A stretch of DNA of 64,000 bases from Longimicrobiales bacterium (GTDB taxonomy: Bacteria; Gemmatimonadota; Gemmatimonadetes; Longimicrobiales; RSA9). Within the stretch, counting starts at the first letter, position 1, and every line of letters starts with the position of its first letter. The translations under genes and the position numbers were made by a program. This document shows positions 25,410-33,186 of the stretch, piece after piece. Under the pieces are notes generated by a model, which searched no databases, was not told where the DNA came from, and was given only the letters and a program-made list of their open reading frames with translations. The DNA lies in the NCBI GenBank assembly GCA_035764935.1, contig DASTYK010000165.1, positions 1 through 64,000 on the forward strand, read 5' to 3'.

Positions 25410-26798
25410 TCAGGCCTGCGAGCGGATCGCGTGCTCCAGGACCTCGAGCGCGGCGTCGAGCTGAGCGCGGGTGATCACGGCTGGCGGCGTGATTGCGAGC
25501 GTCCGGCCGTCCGGTCCTTCGGGAAGGACGAGCACGCCGCGCCGCAGCGCTTCCTCCATCACCGCAGGGGCGCTCGGGCGGCGGAACGTGACTGCCTGGA
25601 GCAACCCGATGCCGTGGGCGCGCTCCACGCCGGGGATGGTCTGCGCCCAGTGCTCCGTCCGCTCGCGTATCGCCGCGCCGGTCTCCCCCGCGCGCTCCAC
25701 CAGGCCCTCGTTCTCGATGGCCCCCAGCTGCGCGAGGGCGGCCGCGCAGGCGACCGGGTTGCCGAGAAACGTGCTGGTGTGGATCGCCTCACCGGTGGAG
25801 GTCGGCCAGGCCTCCATGGCGTCATGGGTCCCGATCGCGGCGCTGAGGGGCACGCTGCCCGTGAGCGCCTTGCCGGCCACCAGGATGTCAGGCACGGTGC
25901 TGACGTGCTCGCATGCGAACCAGCGTCCGGTGCGTCCGACGCCGGTGTAGATCTCGTCCAGGATCAGGAGAATGCGCTGGCCGTCGCAGCGCTCGCGCAG
26001 TTCCGGCAGGAACGACGCTGGCGGCACGACGATGCCGCCGCGGCCGAGCACCGGCTCGACGAGGATCGCGCCGATCGGGTGCGACGTGCGTTCCGCGGCC
26101 TCGATCGCCCGGTCGACGGCATCCAGGGAATCCTGCAGGCTGGCGTCGTTCACGGTCCCGCCGTTGGTCGGGTGCGACGCTGGATCGTCTGCATGCTCGG
26201 CCCGGTCAGCGTCGGTGGCGGGGTAGGGCACGTGGCGCACGCCGGCGAACAGCTGGCTGGCGAACGGCTGGCGGAAATCGCTGCGGTGCGTGACCGCGAG
26301 GGCAGCGCCGGTCAGCCCGTGGTAGGCACCTTCGAAGGCGATGATGCCGCTCCGCCCGGTTCGCAGCCGTGCGGTCTTGAGTGCGGCCTCGACCGCCTCG
26401 GCGCCCGCACTGCCGAGGATGGTGACACCGAGATCGCCCGGCGTGATCGCGGCGAGTTGCTCGAGCAGCGCGACCTTGATCGCGGGCGGGTGCACGTCGC
26501 CGAGGCCGTGCGCCAGCTGCGCGGCCTGGCGTGCGATCGCCGCGGCAACGGCCGGATGCGAGTGACCGGCATGCGCGACGCCGAAGCCCGCGGTCACGTC
26601 GACGAAGACATTGCCGTCCGCGTCGCGCACCGCCGCACCGCGCGCTTCGGTCCAGAAGACGGGGAACGTCTCGCTGAGCTGGGTGATGTTGCGCGACTCG
26701 ACGCGGCGCAGTCGGGTGGCGAGTGCGTGCGATGCGGGGCCGGGGATGGCACCCGCCGGCGCGGGTAGTTCGTCGCCGCGCAGGGGCTGCCGGCTCAC
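25410..26798 (-). CDS. class-III (PLP) aminotransferase
   Basis: A 462-residue fold-type-I aminotransferase of the omega-amino-acid/GABA/ornithine group. The PLP lysine is K310 in VAGKALTGS, and D281 in LILDEIYTGVGRTG binds the pyridine nitrogen. The GSAGAEAVEAALK phosphate-binding segment is at 129-141. Its amino donor cannot be read from sequence. It starts at GTG, four bases after the HTH-membrane protein gene, and ends 63 bases before the CerR-like gene, so it may belong to the same transcript. A link to sphingolipid synthesis is speculative. Confidence 0.85.
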   Translation of the reverse strand: MSRQPLRGDELPAPAGAIPGPASHALATRLRRVESRNITQLSETFPVFWTEARGAAVRDADGNVFVDVTAGFGVAHAGHSHPAVAAAIARQAAQLAHGLGDVHPPAIKVALLEQLAAITPGDLGVTILGSAGAEAVEAALKTARLRTGRSGIIAFEGAYHGLTGAALAVTHRSDFRQPFASQLFAGVRHVPYPATDADRAEHADDPASHPTNGGTVNDASLQDSLDAVDRAIEAAERTSHPIGAILVEPVLGRGGIVVPPASFLPELRERCDGQRILLILDEIYTGVGRTGRWFACEHVSTVPDILVAGKALTGSVPLSAAIGTHDAMEAWPTSTGEAIHTSTFLGNPVACAAALAQLGAIENEGLVERAGETGAAIRERTEHWAQTIPGVERAHGIGLLQAVTFRRPSAPAVMEEALRRGVLVLPEGPDGRTLAITPPAVITRAQLDAALEVLEHAIRSQA

Positions 26799-26802
26799 AC
26801 GC

Positions 26803-27210
26803 TCATTGCCTGCGAACCAGCAGGAAGGTGACCGCCGAGCCCACGGCGGCGCCGATCAGGCCTGCAGCACCCGCCGCAATGATGCGCTCTCGACGATCGC
26901 GCGCCTCCGCTGCGTACGCCCGCACCATCTCCACGTCCTCCTCCGCCTCACCGGCCGGCTCCGCCTCCTCGTCCGCGCGCGCCGCACAGGAGACGCAGGT
27001 GGTGGTGGCAGAGCTGCGGGCGGAGCGGTTGAGGAAGACGAGGGGAGCGCCGCACTGGTCGCAGCTGGCGTCGGTGGGCAGCGGCTCGATCGCATCGTAC
27101 AGCGCACGGCGCGACCAGCCGAGCCGGTCCGCGATGTCCGCGACGGAGACGTCGCTGTCCCAGTACAGCCGGTTCGCTTCGTCGATGGCCTGGCGATCCG
27201 GTACGTTCAT
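26803..27210 (-). CDS. membrane-anchored HTH/zinc-ribbon protein, putative regulator
   Basis: A 135-residue protein with three parts. Residues about 21-42 form a helix-turn-helix (SVADIADRLGWSRRALYDAI). C50-x2-C53 and C72-x2-C75 make a zinc-ribbon-like site. A charged linker leads to a C-terminal membrane segment at 111-132 with LVRRQ inside. This would be a transcription factor tethered to the inner membrane. It is the first gene of the leftward run containing the sphingolipid genes and so a candidate local regulator. No known family name is certain. GGGGGAGCG precedes the ATG. Confidence 0.7.
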   Translation of the reverse strand: MNVPDRQAIDEANRLYWDSDVSVADIADRLGWSRRALYDAIEPLPTDASCDQCGAPLVFLNRSARSSATTTCVSCAARADEEAEPAGEAEEDVEMVRAYAAEARDRRERIIAAGAAGLIGAAVGSAVTFLLVRRQ

Positions 27211-27295
27211 CGCTCCCCCGGGCTGGAGTCAGCGCAAAAGATAGCTGGCGGCCCGGTGCCTGGGGAGGCATGCCGCCTGCACACTGCAACACGTC

Positions 27296-27763
27296 ATGAA
27301 ACCGATCGCCGTCACTCTGCTTGCCCTCGCCCTCGCGGCGGGTACCTTGCCGCTGGCATGCAGCAGCGGCGATGAGCCGCTGCGCGAGGAACGGACCGTT
27401 CCGGCCACCGAAATGGCGACGCCGCTCACCGCAGATTCGTTTTCGGGGCCATCGACGGCGCCCGCCGACGCGGATGCGATGCCGGACCGCGTCTACTATG
27501 TACTCACTGATTTCGACTGGTATGCACGTGGCGAGCCCGTCGTGCTCGAGGGCACATCCTATACGGTCGCAGGCGATCCGATACGCATCGACGCCCGCAC
27601 GCTGGAGCGCGTCGCGGAGTACGGCGGCGTTGAGCTGTACCGGCGCAACGGCGACGCGAACCTGTACGTTCCCGTGTTCAGCGGTTACTGGCTCGGCTTT
27701 GCGCCCGACCCGTCCGCGCCGGCGCCCGCCGTTGCTCCACCGGACAGCACGGCGGCAGGCTGA
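27296..27763 (+). CDS. putative lipoprotein of unknown function
   Basis: A 155-residue protein. The signal peptide (1-21) ends in the lipobox PLAC followed by SSGDE, predicting outer- or inner-membrane lipidation. The central part (YYVLTDFDWYARGEP, then VAGDPIRIDARTLE) looks beta-rich, and the C-terminus is proline- and alanine-rich. No family is recognised. It lies 15 bases upstream of the LD-carboxypeptidase gene, so the two may be co-transcribed and act in the envelope. Confidence 0.68.
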   Translation: MKPIAVTLLALALAAGTLPLACSSGDEPLREERTVPATEMATPLTADSFSGPSTAPADADAMPDRVYYVLTDFDWYARGEPVVLEGTSYTVAGDPIRIDARTLERVAEYGGVELYRRNGDANLYVPVFSGYWLGFAPDPSAPAPAVAPPDSTAAG

Positions 27764-27778
27764 GCCGGCAGAGCTCGC

Positions 27779-28705
27779 ATGACGCCAGTGCGACCGCCGA
27801 GGCTCCGGCCGGGCGCGCGTGTCGCGCTGGTCGCGCCAGCCGGCCCCGTGGACGACGAGCGGGTCCAGCGGGCTCTCGAGAACTGCGGGCGCCTCGACGT
27901 CGAGCCGGTTCTCGGCGAGGCCGCACGGCGACGGATGGACTACCTCGCGGGACGTGACGAAGAGCGCGCGCGCGATCTGCGCGACGCTCTCATGGATCCG
28001 TCGATCGACGCGGTCTGGGCGCTGCGCGGCGGATACGGCACCATGCGCACGCTCGCCGAGCTCCGGCAGCTGCCGCCTCATTCGCCGAAGGCATACATCG
28101 GCTTCAGCGACAATACCGCAGTGCACCTCGCCCTGCTGCGCAGCGGTGTGGTGTCGTTCCACGGCCCCCATGCGGGCGGCGAGTTCCCGGAATTCTCGGA
28201 GACGGCGCTGCGGCGCGTGCTGTTCCACGCGGAGCCGGCCGGCATGCTTCCGCTCGATCCGGACCGCGACCGACCGGTCACGGTCCGGGGCGGCAGCGCG
28301 GAGGGCGAGCTGAGCGGTGGCAACCTGTCGCTGCTGGCCTCGCTGATCGGAACGCCATGGCAGCCGGAGCTGCGCGGCCGACTGCTGTTCGTCGAGGAAG
28401 TCGCCGAGTCGTTCTACCGCATCGATCGCATGTTCACGCAGCTCCGCCTGGCCGGCGTGCTGGAAGGGGTCAGCGGCATCGTGCTCGGCCAGTTCACGGA
28501 ATGCTGCGGCGACGAGCCCGGTCGCACGATTGAGGATCTGTTCGCGGAGCTGCTGGAACCGCCGCGCGTTCCGGTCGCCAGCGGCTTCCCTTTCGGGCAC
28601 GTGCACAACAACTGGACGCTGCCGCTCGGCGTCCGCGCGCGACTGGACGCGGACGAGGGCACCCTCGCGCTGCTCGAGGCCGCCGTCACCCAGGAGGCAC
28701 AGTGA
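27779..28705 (+). CDS. LD-carboxypeptidase (peptidase family S66)
   Basis: A 308-residue S66 serine peptidase related to LdcA, which removes the terminal D-alanine from peptidoglycan tetrapeptides during recycling; some members instead give microcin C7 self-immunity. The opening PGARVALVAPAGPV, the nucleophile S110 in IGFSDNT, a glutamate in FVEEVAES and the histidine in GHVHNNWTLP form the Ser-Glu-His triad. There is no signal peptide, which fits cytoplasmic recycling. The stop overlaps the cobalamin adenosyltransferase start by four bases (GTGA). Confidence 0.9.
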   Translation: MTPVRPPRLRPGARVALVAPAGPVDDERVQRALENCGRLDVEPVLGEAARRRMDYLAGRDEERARDLRDALMDPSIDAVWALRGGYGTMRTLAELRQLPPHSPKAYIGFSDNTAVHLALLRSGVVSFHGPHAGGEFPEFSETALRRVLFHAEPAGMLPLDPDRDRPVTVRGGSAEGELSGGNLSLLASLIGTPWQPELRGRLLFVEEVAESFYRIDRMFTQLRLAGVLEGVSGIVLGQFTECCGDEPGRTIEDLFAELLEPPRVPVASGFPFGHVHNNWTLPLGVRARLDADEGTLALLEAAVTQEAQ

Positions 28706-29259
28706 CCAACCGGATCTACACGCGCACGGGTGATGACGGCAGCACCGGCCTGTTCGGCGGCGGACGCGTTGCCAAGGACGACATCCGGGTCGAGGCGTAC
28801 GGCGCAGTGGATGAGCTGAATGCAGTGCTCGGCGTTGCGATCGCGTTCATGGAAGACGACGGCATCCGGGCGCGCCTGCAGCGGCTGCAGCCCGACCTGT
28901 TCGCGATCGGTGCACACCTCGCCACGCCGGACGCCGCATCGCCGGCTGCCAGGCACCTGCCATCGCTGCCGCAGACACGCGCGGCGGAGATGGAGCGATG
29001 GATCGACGAGGCCGACGCGGAGCTGCCGCCGCTGCGCGTCTTCATCATGCCGGGGGGACGCCCCGATGCCGCCGCGCTGCACCACGCACGCACGGTCTGC
29101 CGGCGCGCGGAGCGCCGCGTCGTCGCGCTTGCGGCGGAGCAGAACGTGCCGACCGCAGCGATCATCTACCTGAACCGGCTTTCCGACCTGCTCTTTGCGC
29201 TCGCCCGGCTGGCAAACCACCGCGGGGGGGCAGGCGACGTGGAGTGGGAGCACGACTAG
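28702..29259 (+). CDS. cob(I)yrinic acid a,c-diamide / cob(I)alamin adenosyltransferase, PduO type
   Basis: A 185-residue ATP:corrinoid adenosyltransferase of the PduO/MMAB fold (five-helix bundle, trimer). The N-terminal TRTGDDGSTGLFGGGRVAKD binds ATP, YGAVDELNAVLG is the conserved helix, and CRRAERRVVAL plus YLNRLSDLLFALAR complete the signature. It makes adenosylcobalamin for dependent mutases or reductases. None lies in this window. A GTG start with GGAGG five bases upstream overlaps the S66 stop. Confidence 0.92.
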   Translation: MTNRIYTRTGDDGSTGLFGGGRVAKDDIRVEAYGAVDELNAVLGVAIAFMEDDGIRARLQRLQPDLFAIGAHLATPDAASPAARHLPSLPQTRAAEMERWIDEADAELPPLRVFIMPGGRPDAAALHHARTVCRRAERRVVALAAEQNVPTAAIIYLNRLSDLLFALARLANHRGGAGDVEWEHD

Positions 29260-29263
29260 GGGG

Positions 29264-29427
29264 CGGGGCCGTCGGGGCCGTCGGGGCCGTCGGGGCGAAC
29301 AGCGAAAAAACGGGTGATCGGGGCCGGCAGGGCGGTCGGGGCGAACAGCGAAACAACGGGTGATCGGGGCCGGCAGGGCGGTCGGGGCGGACGGCGAACC
29401 CCGGATGATCGGAACCGTCGGGGCGAG
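29264..29427. repeat. minisatellite: 9-bp GTCGGGGCC units followed by a 46-bp tandem repeat
   Basis: Four 9-base units (GTCGGGGC plus C or G) run from 29264. Two almost identical 46-base units follow at 29289-29334 and 29335-29380 (one difference), then a degenerate, shortened third copy at 29381-29416 and a final GTCGGGGCGAG. Units start GTCGGGGCGAACAGCG. The array fills the spacer between the adenosyltransferase stop and the next start. Copy number is likely to vary between strains. Confidence 0.85.
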
Positions 29428-29464
29428 CTGCGGCACGGGGTCACGATCAACAGGGAGCGGTGAG

Positions 29465-30118
29465 GTGGAGGGAACGGGGGCGCTGGTACCGCACGAGCGG
29501 GGCCTGTCCATGGCGGAGCGGGTGCGCGTGAGCGTCGATCGGCTGATGGGGCCGGACGCGGCCCTGCGCGTTCAGCAGGCCGTGATCACCGCGCTGGTGC
29601 CGCGTCACGCGCTGCAGCCGAAGGACGTGCGGTACCTGCACCCGGGGCGCACCGTCCTGATCCTGCTCGATGACGCGGAGATCCGTGACGACGCTGTCCT
29701 GATGGCGGGGGCGCTTCTGGAGACCTGGCACCCCGCACTGGCGGCGGCGCCCGGCGCGATCGTCAGCGCGCAGGGTGATGCCACGCTGGTGCTGGACGCG
29801 GGACGTCGCATGCAGGAGCTGCTCGCACGCGTCCCGGTGCCTTCCGGCTCGGAGGACGACGACGCACTGCGCGAGGCGCTCGTGACGGCCGGTGACGACG
29901 CCCGCATGGTGGCGCTCGTCGAGCGCCTCGACCATGCCCGTCACCTGCACCTCTATCCGCGCGAGGAATGGGAGCCGCTGTACGGGAGCATCCTGTCGGC
30001 CTACCTGCCGGTCGCCGAGTGGACCGGAGGACGCATCGGAGCGCGCTACCGCCGGTGGGCCGAGGCGTTTGCGCGGCGGCTGGAGCGGGAGCGCGGCGCC
30101 GACCCGTCCGCGTCGTAG
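29465..30118 (+). CDS. hypothetical protein, conserved-looking, no recognised domain
   Basis: A 217-residue soluble alpha/beta protein. Notable segments are [19 protein letters not shown] around residue 60, [24 protein letters not shown] near 150-170 and a basic, helical C-terminus. No signal peptide, membrane segment or family is recognised. A GTG at 29465 is chosen for GGGAG seven bases upstream. The ATG at 29510 (MAERVRV) is the main alternative. The frame also continues upstream into the minisatellite, which is unlikely to be translated. Confidence 0.65.
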   Translation: MEGTGALVPHERGLSMAERVRVSVDRLMGPDAALRVQQAVITALVPRHALQPKDVRYLHPGRTVLILLDDAEIRDDAVLMAGALLETWHPALAAAPGAIVSAQGDATLVLDAGRRMQELLARVPVPSGSEDDDALREALVTAGDDARMVALVERLDHARHLHLYPREEWEPLYGSILSAYLPVAEWTGGRIGARYRRWAEAFARRLERERGADPSAS

Positions 30119-30203
30119 CCCGCTGCTTGCGTCGCAGGGAGCTGGCCTGCACTATCAGCCTGTGCAGCCTTATGCACGAGTCGCTTTTTTTCGAGATAAT
30201 GTC

Positions 30204-30437
30204 ATGCCTTACGTCATAGCTGAACCCTGCATCGGGACCAAGGACGCGAGCTGCGTCGAGGTCTGCCCGGTGGATTGCATATACGAGGGCGAGGATCAGT
30301 ACTACATCCATCCGGACGAGTGCATCGATTGCGGTGCATGCGAGCCGGAGTGCCCGGTCACCGCGATATTCCCGGACAGCGATGTTCCACCCGAGTGGAC
30401 CAACTACATCGAGAAGAACCGCGCGCATTTCGACTGA
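30204..30437 (+). CDS. fdxA: 7Fe ferredoxin ([3Fe-4S][4Fe-4S])
   Basis: A 77-residue low-potential electron carrier. Cysteines C9, C17, C21, C25 and C40, C43, C46, C50 follow the bacterial 7Fe pattern: C9, C17 and C50 for the [3Fe-4S] cluster and C21, C40, C43, C46 for [4Fe-4S], with the spare C25 typical of this group. The opening MPYVIAEPC is characteristic. The preceding 85 bases are comparatively AT-rich and likely hold its promoter. The following lipoprotein gene appears to start inside this one in another frame. Confidence 0.92.
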   Translation: MPYVIAEPCIGTKDASCVEVCPVDCIYEGEDQYYIHPDECIDCGACEPECPVTAIFPDSDVPPEWTNYIEKNRAHFD

Positions 30438-30897
30438 GCGCGTTCTCCTTTCGCTGCTGCTGCTGAGTGCCGGCTGCGCGACGGGCGCGCCGGCGCCGGC
30501 AGAGTCCGACGCCGCGACTGCCGTTCCCGCCATGCTGCGCGCGTCCGCCGAGGACTGGAATCGTGGCGACCTGAACGGCTTCCTCGACGACTACCTCGAC
30601 TCACCGGAAACCGCCTTCGTCGGCAGTGACGTCTCGTTCGGCGTCGACGAGATCCGGGCGCGCTATCTGCGCAGCTACTGGAGCATGGGCCGGCCGGAGG
30701 GGCTGCTTTCGTTCGAGGACATTCACGTGCGTCCGCTCGGCAGTGATCACGCTCTCGCGCGCGGCCGGTACGTGCTGAAGGATCGGAGCACGAATCGACA
30801 GACGTCGACGGGGATGTTCACGCTGGTGCTGGTGCGCACGGCGGATGCCTGGCGCATCATCCACGATCACTCGTCGGAATCTCCGCCACAGAACTGA
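30382..30897 (+). CDS. putative lipoprotein with DUF4440/SnoaL-like (NTF2 fold) domain
   Basis: About 171 residues as drawn. A hydrophobic run [12 protein letters not shown] with a lipobox predicts lipidation. The mature part ([21 protein letters not shown], in two helices, then [20 protein letters not shown] and [10 protein letters not shown]) is a DUF4440/YybH-like NTF2-fold domain, a ligand-binding or enzyme scaffold of unspecified function. The start is uncertain: the nearest in-frame ATG (30382) lies inside the ferredoxin gene and leaves a long basic leader. A rare ATT at 30427 just before the hydrophobic run would fit a signal peptide better. Confidence 0.68.
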   Translation: MFHPSGPTTSRRTARISTERVLLSLLLLSAGCATGAPAPAESDAATAVPAMLRASAEDWNRGDLNGFLDDYLDSPETAFVGSDVSFGVDEIRARYLRSYWSMGRPEGLLSFEDIHVRPLGSDHALARGRYVLKDRSTNRQTSTGMFTLVLVRTADAWRIIHDHSSESPPQN

Positions 30898-30899
30898 CA

Positions 30900-30932
30900 G
30901 AGCGTGCTGCCCCATCAGGGACGAGCACGCTC
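30900..30932 (+). terminator. nine-base-pair hairpin after the DUF4440 lipoprotein gene
   Basis: GAGCGTGCT pairs perfectly with AGCACGCTC across a 15-base loop, starting two bases after the stop codon. There is no T-tract. Confidence 0.45.
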
Positions 30933-30985
30933 GAGCCGCGCGCTGGTGATGTTGCGCGCAGCGCCGTCGTCGGCGCATACCGATT

Positions 30986-31014
30986 CCGCGGCTGCGATGA
31001 TGGCGCAGCCGCGG
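30986..31014 (-). terminator. eleven-base-pair hairpin just beyond the small leftward ORF
   Basis: CCGCGGCTGCG and CGCAGCCGCGG pair perfectly around a seven-base loop, 13 bases beyond the stop of the leftward small membrane ORF. There is no T-tract. Its place mirrors the hairpin at 30900-30932 on the other side of this convergent junction. Confidence 0.45.
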
Positions 31015-31027
31015 TTGCCGCGGAGTG

Positions 31028-31234
31028 CTAGAGCCCGGCTGCGCGGATCGCAGCGAGCGACTGCTCGGCCGGCTGGGTCTCACCCGCCGGTACGAGCGCT
31101 GTCGCGTCCTGCTCATCACGACCACGCGTGATGATCAGGCTCGCTGCGACTGCTGCAACTGCCAGGATGCTGACGCTGAGAGTACGAATCGGAAATCTCC
31201 CGTTGTTGATGCGCGGCGCGAAATGCCACGGCAT
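31028..31234 (-). CDS. possible small single-pass membrane protein
   Basis: A 68-codon frame with one hydrophobic segment (about residues 18-35, LSVSILAVAAVAASLII) after a basic stretch, and a polar C-terminus. In-frame extension to an ATG at 31411 is possible but adds arginine-rich sequence of doubtful reality. The ribosome-binding site is weak. A perfect hairpin 13 bases beyond the stop supports a real gene. The rest of the 30898-31435 gap holds only this frame and two hairpins, plus the AGGAAG site of the next gene. Confidence 0.35.
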   Translation of the reverse strand: MPWHFAPRINNGRFPIRTLSVSILAVAAVAASLIITRGRDEQDATALVPAGETQPAEQSLAAIRAAGL

Positions 31235-31435
31235 CGCTTCGCACGAGGTGTGCCGGACGCGGGCAGCAGGCTCCCCGATGTCCACTGCAAGAACGCGCAG
31301 GGATGCCACGGCGTGACGGCTGGAGCGGTGGAATGCGATGACGATTTCGTAACGAATCGCGCGCTCCACGCTGGCGACGTCGCATCGGCGCCGAGAAGAC
31401 AGAAGCCGCAACTCACCCGGTCACAGGAAGAACGC

Positions 31436-33112
31436 ATGAAGATCCGCGCCTTCAGCTCCGCACCTGCCATCTGCCTGGCGGCCATCGTCGCGTGCGCGCC
31501 TGCGACAGATTCGGCTCCAGCGCAACAGGCCGACCTGGTCCTGGTCGGGGGCACGGTATGGACGGGCGAGCCTGACGGTGGGCGTGCAACGGCGGTCGCG
31601 ATCGGCGACAGTCGCATCCTCCACGTCGGTACGGACGAGGAAGTACGCGCCCACGCCGGGGCCGACGCACGCATCATCGACCTGGACGGCCGTTTCGTGA
31701 TGCCGGGCTTCGCCGACGGGCACACGCATTTCATTGGCGGCGGCTTCCAGCTCGGTAGTGTGGACCTGCGTGACGCCGCCACGCCGGAAGAGTTCGCACG
31801 TCGGATCGGCGAGTTCGCGGCCACGCAGCCCGCAGGTCGCTGGATCACCGGCGGCGACTGGGACCACGAGCTGTGGGGTGGTGCCCTGCCGGAGCGCGCC
31901 TGGATCGATTCGCTCACACCGGAGCACCCCGTCGCCGTGCAGCGGCTGGACGGTCACATGATGCTCGCCAACACCGCGGCGCTGGAGCTCGCCGGCATCA
32001 CGCGCGCGACACAGGACCCGCCGGGTGGCACGATCGTGCGCGACGCTGGCGGCGAGCCGACCGGCGTGCTCAAGGATGCGGCGATGGACCTGGTGTTCGC
32101 GGTGCAGCCGGAGCCGTCGGAGGCGGAGCTGGACGAGGCGTTCGAGCGCGCACAGCAGCATGCGCTGGAGCGCGGCGTCACGATGATCCACGACATGGGC
32201 AGCTTCAGCGCACTGGAGACGTACCGGCGCGCAGCGGAGCGCGACGCACTGCGCATGCGCATCTATTCGCTGGTGCCGATTGCACAGTGGCAGCAGCTCG
32301 CCGCTTTCGTGGCGCGGGAGGGGCGCGGGGACGATCTGCTCCGCTGGGGCGGGCTCAAGGGCTTTGTAGACGGCTCGCTCGGCTCGACGACGGCATGGTT
32401 CTACGAGCCGTACCAGGACGAGCCGGGCACGTCCGGGTTGATGGTCACGGACACGGCGGAGCTGCGCACACAGATCGTCAGCGCCGACTCCGCGGGGCTG
32501 CACGTGGTAGTGCATGCGATCGGCGACCGCGCGAACGACTGGCTGCTCGACACCTTCGAGCAGGCGGCGTCGCGTAATGGCGCACGCGACCGCCGCTTCC
32601 GCATCGAGCATGCTCAGCACCTGAGCCGCGAAGCCATTGGCCGGTTCCAATCGCTCGGTGTGCTGCCGTCGATGCAGCCGTACCACGCGATCGACGATGG
32701 CCGCTGGGCAGAGAAGCGCATCGGGCCGGACCGCATTCAGCGCACATACGCGTTTCGCTCGCTGCTCGATGCCGGTGCGGGCCTGCACTTCGGCTCGGAC
32801 TGGACCGTGGCTCCCATCGATCCGCTGCTCGGCGTGTACGCCGCAGTAACACGGCGCACGACGGATGGCGCCAACCCGGGGGGCTGGGTACCCGCGCAGA
32901 AGATCGGCGTCGAAGAAGCACTGCGCGCCTACACGGCGGCGAATGCGTACGCCGCGTTCATGGAGAACAGGCTGGGGACCCTGCAGGCGGGAAAGCTCGC
33001 GGACATCGTCGTGCTCTCGCACGATCTGCTCGAGGTCGATGCCGCTTCGATCCCGGAGGTCGACGTGCTCTACACGATCGTCGGTGGCAGGGTCGTGTTC
33101 GAGCGGAACTGA
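31436..33112 (+). CDS. amidohydrolase-superfamily lipoprotein (YtcJ-like)
   Basis: A 558-residue metal-dependent hydrolase of the YtcJ/NfdA type. The lipobox IVAC ends a signal peptide at about residue 20, so the enzyme is exported and probably lipidated. Metal and substrate motifs are GHTHF near 100, [10 protein letters not shown] near 168, HAIGDRAND near 360, EHAQHL near 390 and GSDWTVAP near 450. Known members hydrolyse N-formyl or amide bonds of small molecules. No substrate can be assigned here. AGGAAG is five bases upstream of the ATG. Confidence 0.9.
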   Translation: MKIRAFSSAPAICLAAIVACAPATDSAPAQQADLVLVGGTVWTGEPDGGRATAVAIGDSRILHVGTDEEVRAHAGADARIIDLDGRFVMPGFADGHTHFIGGGFQLGSVDLRDAATPEEFARRIGEFAATQPAGRWITGGDWDHELWGGALPERAWIDSLTPEHPVAVQRLDGHMMLANTAALELAGITRATQDPPGGTIVRDAGGEPTGVLKDAAMDLVFAVQPEPSEAELDEAFERAQQHALERGVTMIHDMGSFSALETYRRAAERDALRMRIYSLVPIAQWQQLAAFVAREGRGDDLLRWGGLKGFVDGSLGSTTAWFYEPYQDEPGTSGLMVTDTAELRTQIVSADSAGLHVVVHAIGDRANDWLLDTFEQAASRNGARDRRFRIEHAQHLSREAIGRFQSLGVLPSMQPYHAIDDGRWAEKRIGPDRIQRTYAFRSLLDAGAGLHFGSDWTVAPIDPLLGVYAAVTRRTTDGANPGGWVPAQKIGVEEALRAYTAANAYAAFMENRLGTLQAGKLADIVVLSHDLLEVDAASIPEVDVLYTIVGGRVVFERN

Positions 33113-33157
33113 CGGGTTGAACAGCGGCCGCCATCGAGTGGTCCGGCTCGCGCGTGC

Positions 33158-33186
33158 CGGCTCGCGCGACTCAGATCCGCGAGCCG
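33158..33186. terminator. nine-base-pair hairpin at a convergent junction, overlapping the SLC13 stop
   Basis: CGGCTCGCG and CGCGAGCCG pair perfectly around an 11-base loop that contains the stop codon of the leftward SLC13 gene. It also lies 45 bases past the amidohydrolase stop. With no T-tract, it may block both transcripts by a non-intrinsic mechanism. Confidence 0.45.

Noticed and set aside
29264-29427. CRISPR array
   Set aside because: Units are head-to-tail without unique spacers, and no cas genes are present. It is a minisatellite.
28414-29511. Proline/arginine-rich protein on the minus strand
   Set aside because: It is the reverse reading of the minisatellite and of the cobalamin adenosyltransferase gene, without its own start signal.
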